The position numbers and the translations under genes were made by a program. Below, piece after piece: positions 1 to 8,963 of a stretch of 64,000 nt of DNA (position 1 is its first letter; every line of letters starts with the position of its first letter). The DNA lies in assembly GCF_000371925.1 (NCBI RefSeq), contig NZ_AQVE01000006.1:1-64000 (forward strand). Reading direction: 5' to 3'. The stretch is from Thiolinea disciformis DSM 14473. GTDB taxonomy: Bacteria; Pseudomonadota; Gammaproteobacteria; Thiotrichales; Thiotrichaceae. The notes under the pieces were generated by a model, which was not told where the DNA came from, did no database searches, and saw nothing but the letters and a program-made list of their open reading frames with translations.

Positions 1-1229
<1,229 letters not shown>

Positions 1230-1357
1230 ATAACCCTTAGCGGTCTGAATGAGATTGTGACTCAGATCCCTTGTGAGTGTAGTAGGCAGTGCTTACTAGA
1301 CGCTTTTCCAGATTAGGCGACGGCGGTTATCCAACCTTCGTCAGTGCCTTACCAGTT

Positions 1358-1476
1358 TGCTTGGCATCCATAGAGACGTGGAACCACCTGATCCCATCTC
1401 GAACTCAGAAGTGAAACGCGTCATCGCCGATGGTAGTGTGGGGTTTCCCCATGTGAGAGTAGGTCAATGCCAAGCA
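1358..1476 (+). rRNA. rrf: 5S ribosomal RNA
   Basis: About 119 nt whose ends pair (TGCTTGGCA at 1358 with TGCCAAGCA at 1468), with the conserved core CGAACTCAGAAGTGAAACG near 1398 and GATGGTAGTGTGGGG near 1429. It lies about 130 nt after the 23S gene in the usual 23S-5S order. The spacer 1230-1357 holds no tRNA that I can see. Confidence 0.97.
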
Positions 1477-1484
1477 CCCCTTAT

Positions 1485-1516
1485 AAGCCTGTCCACTCAA
1501 CTGGATGGGCTTTTTT
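1485..1516 (+). terminator. rrn operon terminator
   Basis: Hairpin starting AAGCC at 1485 and closing with GGCTT before a run of six T. The arms contain two G-T wobbles around TCCA/TGGA and a six-base loop. It follows the 5S gene directly, as expected for the end of an rRNA operon. Confidence 0.85.
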
Positions 1517-1601
1517 ATTTATAGTCTTAGTCTCATTCCGCTCTTAACTTTTCTTAGGCTACACTTTCTCTCATAACAAATGATTAATTGAGGGAAAAGT
1601 T

Positions 1602-2618
1602 ATGCGCCACTATTATCTATCGCGATTGTTTATTCCCGTTGTTCTACTGCTTACTTTTCCAAGTTTAGCTGACACCACTGTTAAATCCCAAACTATCCAA
1701 GCAACCTATTTCGTTACTGCATCTGGTGTTCGTGTGCGAGCTGCGCCAAATACAGCTAGTGCTGAAAAAGCACGTCTTAATTTGGGCGATCAGGTGACTG
1801 CCATCCAACGGACTCACGAGAAGTTGCCTGTTGATTCTACCTCCGCTTATTGGTATGCACTTAAACAACCGCAGGGTTGGGTAGCAGGAAATTATCTGGT
1901 CGAAGCCCCTGTCGGGCAAGAGGAACAACTGTGGCTTCAGCTGGCTAAGCAGCGCTTACAAAAAACGGGTATAAGTTTTCTCGATCAAGCGGATCTGTAT
2001 CGCTTCATCGACAAAACCATTCCAAATATTAAAAATACGGCTATTAAAGCGGAAATGGAATTGTTGCGTTTACTTGCTCTTCAAGAGACGTTAAACACTA
2101 TAAGTTCGAACAGTATCATGAATGATTCGAGGCGTAGTGATAAAGCCTACACAGATTGGTTAGCGCAGTATCGTAAATCCTTCGACTTATTTGATGACGA
2201 AATTTCAGGGCGTTGGCTTATTCCGGTTAAGTACTATTGGCATTTGGCTGATAAATATGCCAAAACCCAAGCAGGTGATGAGCTAGCTTGGCAAGCCTCT
2301 CAGGCGTCCTTAGGTGGTGAATGTGAGGGGGATATTAGTTGCAACTTGCATCGTGAAAGCCTGACGCGGGGTGAGTATTTAAGACGTTTCCCCGCAGGCA
2401 AGTATGTCAATCAAAGTTTAATTGAGTTGAAAGAGGTATTGGATTTCATTCATAGCGAATTAAAATCACAACCGAATTATTTCAAAGATGCCAAAGACAC
2501 TTTGAAGCCTATTCAAGCCTTAATTAAGTCACTGAATCGAGTCAGTTCTCAAGCGCCTAAACAAGCTAAAGTGCTCAAAAGCTTAAAAAGTTTAGAAACT
2601 GCGGTGAAAAAAGCTTAA
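1602..2618 (+). CDS. Exported SH3-domain protein of unknown function
   Basis: 338 residues. A signal peptide (hydrophobic residues 8-20, cleavage probably near A23) is followed by a bacterial SH3-type domain at about 34-101, recognisable from GVRVRAAPN near 42 and GWVAGNYL near 92. The remainder, about 105-338, is charged, probably helical and unrecognised, with two cysteines near 240-250. Bacterial SH3 domains often bind peptidoglycan or peptides in the envelope, so a periplasmic role is likely but not shown. The start is supported by GAGGG about 9 bases upstream. The gene is the first after the rrn terminator and stands alone. Confidence 0.85.
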   Translation: MRHYYLSRLFIPVVLLLTFPSLADTTVKSQTIQATYFVTASGVRVRAAPNTASAEKARLNLGDQVTAIQRTHEKLPVDSTSAYWYALKQPQGWVAGNYLVEAPVGQEEQLWLQLAKQRLQKTGISFLDQADLYRFIDKTIPNIKNTAIKAEMELLRLLALQETLNTISSNSIMNDSRRSDKAYTDWLAQYRKSFDLFDDEISGRWLIPVKYYWHLADKYAKTQAGDELAWQASQASLGGECEGDISCNLHRESLTRGEYLRRFPAGKYVNQSLIELKEVLDFIHSELKSQPNYFKDAKDTLKPIQALIKSLNRVSSQAPKQAKVLKSLKSLETAVKKA

Positions 2619-2659
2619 ATATTACTAGGCGAGTGTTGGGAAGCACTCGCTAGTGAAAT

Positions 2660-3238
2660 TTAGGGTTCAATTTTATGGATCTGTAAGGTCATGCCGCCAC
2701 GATTATCACTGACACGACTGTTATCAAATAAAGCAAACTGAACATCAGCAGGGTTAGCCAGAGTAAAGCTTGACACTTGTGCTGAGGCAAGGGCAGTTTG
2801 TTCATCAGGGTAAATTATATTGCTCGCCACTTCATAAGCGTTAATCGTAGGGAGCACTAAAAAATAGCTGGTATTGCGCTCGGCAGGCATCTTATTGACG
2901 ATAGGAATCGCCTTTTTATCGACCGTCACCGAAGCTAATTGGGTGGAGGCAATATAATAGTTGTTATGCATACCAGTAAAGCGTGTCGGTTGTGTGCGTT
3001 CACAACCCCGTTTGCGGGTACAATTGGTGGTTGACCAAACACTCCAAGCAGCGAATTTCCCTTGAACAGGTGTTACTTCATAAGTGCCTTTTTCGAGCTT
3101 TAAAGTTACAGGTCGAGCAGCATTATTGATTTTTGCATCTAAACTTACCATTTGATCGGAAGCTGAAGCAGTTATTGTCGTTCCTAGCCAGACTAAGCTT
3201 GCTAGCAATCCCCACCCATAAGGTTTTGATCGAATCAT
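2660..3238 (-). CDS. Exported protein of unknown function
   Basis: 192 residues from the ATG at 3238, chosen because an excellent AGGAGG lies seven bases upstream; the frame stays open further but lacks a ribosome site. Residues 1-27 form a signal peptide (hydrophobic core LLASLVWLG, cleavage after ASA). The mature part looks beta-rich, with a Cys pair (C73, C79) in a basic segment near 70-85 that may form a disulfide. I do not recognise a family. It converges with the SH3-domain gene and diverges from the lacI-type gene, so its promoter region adjoins the operators of that gene. Confidence 0.8.
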   Translation of the reverse strand: MIRSKPYGWGLLASLVWLGTTITASASDQMVSLDAKINNAARPVTLKLEKGTYEVTPVQGKFAAWSVWSTTNCTRKRGCERTQPTRFTGMHNNYYIASTQLASVTVDKKAIPIVNKMPAERNTSYFLVLPTINAYEVASNIIYPDEQTALASAQVSSFTLANPADVQFALFDNSRVSDNRGGMTLQIHKIEP

Positions 3239-3364
3239 GGTTATCCTCCTGATATGGTATCCATGTGGTTTGATGTTAAAAAATAAGTCATCTTTTAAAG
3301 GTCTCAAAGTGTAAAGCACCGCAGCAGCAATTTGCAAAGCTCAGAGGATATTTGGTGGAGTGTA

Positions 3365-3378
3365 TTAGAACGTTCCAA
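3365..3378. promoter_or_regulatory. Operator O1 (GAACGTTC palindrome)
   Basis: TTAGAACGTTCCAA, with an exact eight-base palindrome GAACGTTC at 3368-3375 centred at 3371.5. It is the most upstream of three copies near the LacI-type gene. The CG-centred dyad is the usual form of LacI-family operators. It is less symmetric than O2, so probably an auxiliary site. Confidence 0.7.
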
Positions 3379-3402
3379 TTTTTTTAGAAAAGTTAACGGA
3401 TT

Positions 3403-3416
3403 TTGGAACGTTCCAA
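3403..3416. promoter_or_regulatory. Operator O2, perfect 14-bp palindrome
   Basis: TTGGAACGTTCCAA is a perfect palindrome centred at 3409.5 and directly abuts the -35 box TTGACA that begins at 3417. A repressor bound here would cover the RNA polymerase site. It is the most symmetric of the three copies and so the likely main operator. Confidence 0.8.
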
Positions 3417-3446
3417 TTGACAAAGATTATCAGATTAAATTATCTT
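3417..3446 (+). promoter_or_regulatory. Sigma-70-type promoter of the lacI-type/ABC operon
   Basis: A perfect -35 TTGACA (3417-3422) and -10 TATCTT (3441-3446) are separated by 18 bases. This predicts a start near 3453 and a leader of about 24 bases before the ATG at 3477. The overlap with O2 suggests autorepression. Confidence 0.65.
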
Positions 3447-3476
3447 TATTAGATCAATGAGGAGAGAGTTGCCTTT

Positions 3477-4541
3477 ATGCGCGATGTGGCTAACTGGAAC
3501 GTTCCAATTCCACTGTTAAATAAACAAGCTACCTTACATGATGTAGCACGCGCAGCAGGTGTTTCTAAGTCAACCGTTTCCTTAGTTTTGCAAGGGCGCT
3601 CTAGTGTGAGTGCCAAAACACGCGATCAGGTTTTAGCAGCCATTGAATCGACCGGTTATGTCTATAACCGTAAAGCCGCTGCTTTGCGCCAGGCTCAACG
3701 CAATGACCTGATTGGTGTGATTGTGAATGAACTCAATACTCCTTATTCAGGCGAAGTGTTAAGCCAAATCGAGAAGGTGTGTTTTCAGCAGAATTTAGTG
3801 CTGATGTTTGCTAGTAGTAGCGATCTCTGCGAGAAACAAGAGCGTTTAGTGCAATTATACATGGAGCATAAGGTGGGCGGCTTTATCTTATGCCCAGCCC
3901 CCTATACTGATCGCACTTGGTTAGAGCGTATTTGGAGTAGTGGCTTTCCTTTAGTGCAGATTATGCGTGAAGTTAGTTTTAGCCAGCTTCCGGTGGTGAT
4001 CGCAGATAATCGTCAAGGTGCTTATGAGGCGGTGAAACATTTGATCCAATTGGGTCATCAGAAAATTGCCTTTGTCGGCGGTAGTGAAGAAATTTCGGAT
4101 TATCAAGAGCGTTTAGCTGGTTATATGACAGCCCTTAATGAGGCTGGAATTCGAGTGCCTGCACAATATATTTGCCCTATACCCCAAAGTCGCCAAGCAG
4201 GCCGTGATGGCTTAAAGACTGTTTTAGCTTATGACTCAAGGATTAGTGCTGTCTTCTGTTTTTCGGACTTGGTGGCTTATGGCGTGTTTAGTATGGCACG
4301 CGAAATGGGTATTCAAATCGGCAAAGATTTAGCCGTAGTAGGTTTTGATGATTTGGAGGATTCGCATATTACACATCCTGCTTTAACCACCGTTAGGGTT
4401 GAGGCAAACCAATATGCGATTGAGGCGATGAATTTATTGCGTGTTTATCAACATGATAGGCAAGCACCTGTCGTGCGTCGGGTTGTGCCGGCACGATTAA
4501 TAATCCGTGAATCCTGCGGCGCACCGCAGCAGTTTGTGTAA
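3477..4541 (+). CDS. LacI-family transcriptional regulator of sugar uptake
   Basis: 354 residues. The LacI-type helix-turn-helix is at about 18-40 ([18 protein letters not shown]) with the hinge near 55-70, followed by a periplasmic-binding-protein-like effector domain to the C-terminus. The N-terminus carries about 15 extra residues before the helix-turn-helix, and these are encoded partly by operator O3. GGAGAGAG upstream supports the ATG at 3477. The binding-protein gene starts 16 bases after its stop, so it is probably the first gene of the transporter operon and represses it until a sugar or sugar phosphate binds. The ligand cannot be read from the sequence. Confidence 0.93.
   Translation: MRDVANWNVPIPLLNKQATLHDVARAAGVSKSTVSLVLQGRSSVSAKTRDQVLAAIESTGYVYNRKAAALRQAQRNDLIGVIVNELNTPYSGEVLSQIEKVCFQQNLVLMFASSSDLCEKQERLVQLYMEHKVGGFILCPAPYTDRTWLERIWSSGFPLVQIMREVSFSQLPVVIADNRQGAYEAVKHLIQLGHQKIAFVGGSEEISDYQERLAGYMTALNEAGIRVPAQYICPIPQSRQAGRDGLKTVLAYDSRISAVFCFSDLVAYGVFSMAREMGIQIGKDLAVVGFDDLEDSHITHPALTTVRVEANQYAIEAMNLLRVYQHDRQAPVVRRVVPARLIIRESCGAPQQFV
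3495..3506. promoter_or_regulatory. Operator O3 inside the coding region
   Basis: TGGAACGTTCCA, a perfect 12-bp palindrome centred at 3500.5. It lies within codons 7-10 of the regulator (Trp-Asn-Val-Pro), 91 bp from the centre of O2 and downstream of the predicted start of transcription. It could act as a roadblock or a loop partner. Confidence 0.7.
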
Positions 4542-4557
4542 CCTTTGGAGTAAAACC

Positions 4558-5862
4558 ATGACAATTCGTGTTTTGAAAACAACGTTTATTGCTTCAGCAC
4601 TTGCGATGGCTTTAGCAGGTACCGTAGCCGCAGAAGATACTAAACCAAAAGATGCCGCAGCGAGCGTTAAAAAAGTCGGTGAGGTCGAGGTATTACACTG
4701 GTGGACTGCGGGCGGTGAAGCAAAAGCCTTGGGGGTTTTGAAAGAAATGTTAGAAGGACAGGGCGTGTCTTGGAAAGATATGCCAGTCGCCGGTGGTGGT
4801 GGTGAAAAAGCCATGACGGTATTGCGTTCACGTGTACAAGCGGGGAATCCACCTACTGCGGTACAAATGTTGGGTTTTGATATTCGTGATTGGGCCAAAG
4901 AAGGTGCAACAGCGAATTTAGATGATTTAGCCACCAAAGAAGGCTGGGAAAAAGTGGTTCCTGAAGCTTTACAAGCCTTTTCGCGTTATGAAGGTCATTG
5001 GGTAGCATCGCCTGTAAATGTGCATTCAACCAACTGGGTGTGGGCAAACAAAAAGGTCATGGACGATTTGGGTGTGACTGAAGCACCTAAAGATTTTGAT
5101 GCTCTGATTAGTATCTTAGACAAAGCAAAAGAAAAGGGTATTACGCCTTTAGCGATTGGTGGTCAACCTTGGCAGGAAGCTACTTTGTTCGAAGCGGTTG
5201 CTTTATCAACCGGCGGCCCAGAGTTTTATAAGAAAGCCTTTATCGACTTGGATAAAGATGCTTTGACCTCCGACAATATGAAAAAGACGTTTGACCGCAT
5301 GAAGAAATTGCGTAGTTATGCGGACGCCAATTTTTCTGGACGTGATTGGAACTTAGCGGCAGGTATGGTGATTGAGGGTAAGGCTGCCCTACAAGTGATG
5401 GGTGACTGGGCAAAAGGTGAGTTTTTGAACGCGAAGAAAGTGCCGGACACCGACTTTTTATGCTATCGCTTTCCTGGTACCCAAGGCAACGTAACCTTCA
5501 ATGCTGATCAGTTCGTCATGTTTAAAGTGAAAGATGATCAAACCGAAGCACAAAACCTCATGGCGAAAGATGTCATGGATCCAAAATTCCAAATTGCTTT
5601 CAATTTGGTAAAAGGCTCAGTGCCAGCACGTACCGATGTCTCGGACGCAGAGTTTGATGCGTGCGGTAAGAAAGGTATGAAAGATCTTGCTGAGGCTTCT
5701 AAAGGCGGTACTTTATTAGGGTCGATGGCCCATGGCTATGCTGCTCCAGCAGCGGTTAAGAATGCGATCTATGACGTAGTGACTAAGCACTTCAACAGTG
5801 ATGTTTCTGCCGATGATGCAGTTAAGCAATTAGCGGCTGCAGTAGAAGGCGCTAAGGAATAA
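4558..5862 (+). CDS. Sugar ABC transporter substrate-binding protein (GtsA-like)
   Basis: 434 residues from the ATG at 4558, preceded by TTTGGAGT. A signal peptide ends near residue 25 (AGTVAAED) and exports it to the periplasm. The mature protein starts with [16 protein letters not shown], typical of the family-1 binding proteins for glucose/mannose and related sugars (Pseudomonas GtsA, Thermus glucose-binding protein). Other family features are the [11 protein letters not shown] segment and a C-terminal [10 protein letters not shown] segment. It should deliver sugar to the two permeases encoded next. Glucose or mannose is the best guess from family resemblance; alpha-glucosides remain possible. 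Confidence 0.9.
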   Translation: MTIRVLKTTFIASALAMALAGTVAAEDTKPKDAAASVKKVGEVEVLHWWTAGGEAKALGVLKEMLEGQGVSWKDMPVAGGGGEKAMTVLRSRVQAGNPPTAVQMLGFDIRDWAKEGATANLDDLATKEGWEKVVPEALQAFSRYEGHWVASPVNVHSTNWVWANKKVMDDLGVTEAPKDFDALISILDKAKEKGITPLAIGGQPWQEATLFEAVALSTGGPEFYKKAFIDLDKDALTSDNMKKTFDRMKKLRSYADANFSGRDWNLAAGMVIEGKAALQVMGDWAKGEFLNAKKVPDTDFLCYRFPGTQGNVTFNADQFVMFKVKDDQTEAQNLMAKDVMDPKFQIAFNLVKGSVPARTDVSDAEFDACGKKGMKDLAEASKGGTLLGSMAHGYAAPAAVKNAIYDVVTKHFNSDVSADDAVKQLAAAVEGAKE

Positions 5863-5893
5863 TAGCTTCACGCTATACCCACAAGCTATACCG

Positions 5894-5920
5894 ACCGGCT
5901 TGCAGTGGTGAGCCGGTTTT
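5894..5920 (+). terminator. Intercistronic hairpin after the binding-protein gene
   Basis: ACCGGCT and AGCCGGT form a 7-bp perfect stem with a ten-base loop, followed by TTTTC. It lies between the binding-protein gene and the first permease gene. Such hairpins commonly act as partial terminators or 3' RNA stabilisers, giving more binding protein than permease. The T-run is short, so readthrough is expected. Confidence 0.6.
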
Positions 5921-5949
5921 CTTACCACAGTCTCTTGCAGGAAAGGCTT

Positions 5950-6849
5950 ATGTCTACCACGACTGTCCGATCAGGTGGCGACTGGCTACGTCAGTTCCTA
6001 CCGCGTTTAGTATTAGCCCCGTCTTTTGCCATTACGCTAGTATTTGTTTATGGCTTCATTATTTATACCGGCTATATTTCGGTTAGCAAATCGAAAATGC
6101 TACCCAATTTAGACTTTGTCGGCTTAGACAATTATAGAAAATTGTGGAAAACCCTCAACTGGCAGGTAGCGCTCGATAATCTAGCCATCTTCGGTATTCT
6201 TTATATTGTGATTTGTGGCGCATTAGGTTTATTCCTCGCCATTCTGTTAGATCAAAAAATTCGTGGCGAAGGTTTTTTACGTCCCATTTATCTTTACCCC
6301 ATGGCCTTATCTTTCGTCGTTACTGGTACCGCCTGGAAATGGTTTTTAAATCCTGGTTTGGGCTTAGAAAAAACGATGCACGATTGGGGTTGGGCTAGCT
6401 TCAAATTCGATTGGCTCATTAATCCTGATATGGCAATTTACACGGTTGTTATTGCAGGTGTGTGGCAAAGCTCTGGCTTTGTAATGGCGATGTTTTTAGC
6501 CGGTTTACGTGGCGTGGATGAGGAGCAATTAAAGGCCGCCCAATTGGATGGCGCTTCGACCTTCCAGACTTATTGGCGAATTATTATTCCACAATTGCGT
6601 GCTGTGTTTCTTAGTGCGTTTGTAGTATTGGCGCACATGGCGATTAAAGCTTACGACTTGGTGGTGGCTTTAACGGGTGGTGGTCCAGGGAATGCGACCG
6701 AAGTGCCTGCTACTTTCATGTATTCCTATACGTTTACGCGTAATCAAATGGGCGTGGGTGCTGCGTCGGCCATGATTATGTTAATGACGATTGCAGCCAT
6801 TATTGTCCCTTACTTGTATGCTGAAACACGGGAGGCGCGCCATGAATAG
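5950..6849 (+). CDS. Sugar ABC transporter permease 1 (GtsB-like)
   Basis: 299 residues from the ATG at 5950 (CAGGAAAGG upstream; the frame opens earlier but without a ribosome site). It is a MalF-type inner-membrane permease with about six membrane segments. The EAA loop that contacts the ATPase reads EEQLKAAQLDGASTFQTYW near 205. It pairs with the second permease to form the sugar channel. Its last codons overlap the ATG of the next gene by eight bases, so the two are translationally coupled. Confidence 0.92.
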   Translation: MSTTTVRSGGDWLRQFLPRLVLAPSFAITLVFVYGFIIYTGYISVSKSKMLPNLDFVGLDNYRKLWKTLNWQVALDNLAIFGILYIVICGALGLFLAILLDQKIRGEGFLRPIYLYPMALSFVVTGTAWKWFLNPGLGLEKTMHDWGWASFKFDWLINPDMAIYTVVIAGVWQSSGFVMAMFLAGLRGVDEEQLKAAQLDGASTFQTYWRIIIPQLRAVFLSAFVVLAHMAIKAYDLVVALTGGGPGNATEVPATFMYSYTFTRNQMGVGAASAMIMLMTIAAIIVPYLYAETREARHE

Positions 6850-7720
6850 TACTATCGTTGGCACTAAACAGGGTGTGTCCCCATGGCGTGTGGTGCTTTA
6901 TGTTACTTTGATTGTTTTTGCGATTTTCTATTTGTTGCCACTTTTTGTCATGCTGGTGACCAGTTTTAAAACTTTGGATGAAATTCGTCTAGGCAACATT
7001 CTCGCGTTTCCCTCCGAGTGGACTACCGAGCCTTGGGTTAAAGCATGGGGGAATGCCTGTGTAGGCTTAACCTGTGAAGGCATCAAAGGCTATTTCTGGA
7101 ACTCGATCAAGATGGTCGTTCCTGCAGTGTTACTCTCAACTTTGATGGGTGCATTAAATGGCTATGTGCTAACCAAATGGCGTTTCCCCGGTCACAAATG
7201 GGTGTTTGGTTTAATGCTATTTGGTTGCTTTATTCCTTTTCAAATTGTTTTGATTCCTATGTCACAAGTATTAGGTTTCTTTGGTTTGGCAGGAACAACC
7301 GCTGGTTTGATTTTTGTGCATGTGGTTTATGGTTTGGGTTTTACCACGCTGTTCTTCCGCAATTATTACGAAGCCTTTCCCACTGAATTAGTCAAGGCAG
7401 CCATGATCGACGGCGCAAGCTTCTTGGGGATTTTCTGGCGGATTTTATTACCCAGCTCAGGCCCGATTATTGTCGTGACTATTATTTGGCAGTTCACCAA
7501 TGTCTGGAACGACTTCTTGTTCGGTGCTTCTTTTGCAGCAGGTGAAGGTGCACCAATGACTGTGGCTCTGAATAACTTGGTGAATAGTTCCACTGGTGTT
7601 AAGGAATATAACGTGGATATGGCGGCAGCTATGTTTGCGGCATTACCAACTTTATTAGTGTATATCGTCGCGGGACGCTATTTTGTGCGCGGCTTAATGG
7701 CTGGCTCCGTGAAAGGGTAA
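6842..7720 (+). CDS. Sugar ABC transporter permease 2 (GtsC-like)
   Basis: 292 residues from the ATG at 6842, which has GGGAGG a few bases upstream within the end of the previous gene. It is a MalG-type permease with an N-terminal membrane helix (YVTLIVFAIFYLLPLFVML), a periplasmic loop carrying two cysteines (near residues 72 and 77), and the EAA motif PTELVKAAMIDGASFLGIFW. It forms a heterodimer with the preceding permease. The overlap and spacing show a single operon. Confidence 0.92.
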   Translation: MNSTIVGTKQGVSPWRVVLYVTLIVFAIFYLLPLFVMLVTSFKTLDEIRLGNILAFPSEWTTEPWVKAWGNACVGLTCEGIKGYFWNSIKMVVPAVLLSTLMGALNGYVLTKWRFPGHKWVFGLMLFGCFIPFQIVLIPMSQVLGFFGLAGTTAGLIFVHVVYGLGFTTLFFRNYYEAFPTELVKAAMIDGASFLGIFWRILLPSSGPIIVVTIIWQFTNVWNDFLFGASFAAGEGAPMTVALNNLVNSSTGVKEYNVDMAAAMFAALPTLLVYIVAGRYFVRGLMAGSVKG

Positions 7721-7729
7721 GGGATAAGT

Positions 7730-8842
7730 ATGTCATCATTAGAAATTCGTGATGTGCGCAAGTCATATGGTGCAGCACATATCCTCAAAGGGATTAATAT
7801 TGGTATTAATAGCGGCGATTTCCTCGTGTTGGTAGGCCCCTCGGGTTGTGGTAAATCAACGCTGCTAAACATGATTGCAGGTTTAGACACGATCACTTCC
7901 GGCGAGCTATTAATTGATGGAAAAGTAATGAATGATGTTCACCCGTCGCAGCGCGATATCGCGATGGTGTTTCAGTCGTATGCGCTCTATCCGAATATGA
8001 GCGTGGAAAAAAATATTTCCTTTGGTTTGGAAATGCGCAAAATGCCTAAGGCTGAGATTGATAAGCGGGTGGCAGATGTATCGCAAATGCTCCAAATTCA
8101 ACCGCTGTTGAAGCGTAAGCCCTCGCAACTCTCCGGCGGTCAACGTCAGCGTGTTGCGATGGGGCGCGCCTTGGTGCGTGAGCCGAAAATCTTTTTATTC
8201 GACGAGCCGCTATCTAACTTGGATGCCAAGTTGCGCGTGGATATGCGCACGGAAATCAAGAAACTCCATCAACGCCTAGGTTCAACCATTGTTTATGTCA
8301 CTCACGACCAAATCGAAGCGATGACCTTAGCAACCAAAATTGCGATCATGAAAGCGGGTGTGTTACAACAATTAGGTTCGCCGGATGAGGTTTACAACGC
8401 ACCTGCGAATATGTTCGTGGCTAGCTTTATGGGTTCACCTTCCATGAACTTGATCCCATCCAAATTAGTGATGCAAGACGGTAAATTAACGGCTAGCGTT
8501 AAGCTTAAGTCAGGCCAAGAATTATTTTTACCGTTGGCGGAAAATGCCGCTTATAACGCGTGGCAGGGTAAAGAGGTGATTTTAGGTTTACGTCCAGAGG
8601 CAATCACCGACCCAGGGAGTGCGGAGGCTACGAGCAAATTACTACATCAAGCCGATGTGTTGATTGATGTCGTTGAGCCAACGGGAGCGGATATCTATGC
8701 GCGGATGGAATTAAACGGTCAAGATACCGTAGGGCGGATGCGTGCTAATTGTGGCGCGATTGCGAAACAAAATGCACCCGTCACTTTCAACATGCAACAG
8801 GCTGTATTATTCGATCCCAAAACGGAAGAGCGCATTAGTTAA
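7730..8842 (+). CDS. Sugar ABC transporter ATP-binding protein (MalK/UgpC type)
   Basis: 370 residues. Walker A is GPSGCGKST at 36-44, the Q-loop is MVFQSYALYP, the signature LSGGQRQRVAMGRA, Walker B FLFDEP, and the H-loop has VTHDQIEAMT. The C-terminal 130 residues form the OB-type regulatory domain of the MalK group, with LGLRPEAI. It energises uptake through the two preceding permeases. The gene starts nine bases after the second permease and is the last of the operon; a terminator follows. Confidence 0.95.
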   Translation: MSSLEIRDVRKSYGAAHILKGINIGINSGDFLVLVGPSGCGKSTLLNMIAGLDTITSGELLIDGKVMNDVHPSQRDIAMVFQSYALYPNMSVEKNISFGLEMRKMPKAEIDKRVADVSQMLQIQPLLKRKPSQLSGGQRQRVAMGRALVREPKIFLFDEPLSNLDAKLRVDMRTEIKKLHQRLGSTIVYVTHDQIEAMTLATKIAIMKAGVLQQLGSPDEVYNAPANMFVASFMGSPSMNLIPSKLVMQDGKLTASVKLKSGQELFLPLAENAAYNAWQGKEVILGLRPEAITDPGSAEATSKLLHQADVLIDVVEPTGADIYARMELNGQDTVGRMRANCGAIAKQNAPVTFNMQQAVLFDPKTEERIS

Positions 8843-8874
8843 GCGACTTAAGTGCATTCAAGGGATTTTTTCAG

Positions 8875-8902
8875 GGCAGTTCTAACTAGGGCTGCCTTTT
8901 TT
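8875..8902 (+). terminator. Terminator of the sugar ABC operon
   Basis: GGCAGTTC pairs with GGGCTGCC (two G-T wobbles) around a six-base loop, followed by six T. It lies 33 bases after the ATPase gene. Confidence 0.85.
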
Positions 8903-8963
8903 AGCGCCTTCCTTTTTAAGGTATCAACGAGAAGCTTTAGTAAAAGGCTCAGGCAATGAAGTG

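Noticed and set aside
1230-1357. tRNA gene in the 23S-5S spacer
   Set aside because: No T-loop (GGTTCGAATC-type) sequence or acceptor stem pairing is visible.
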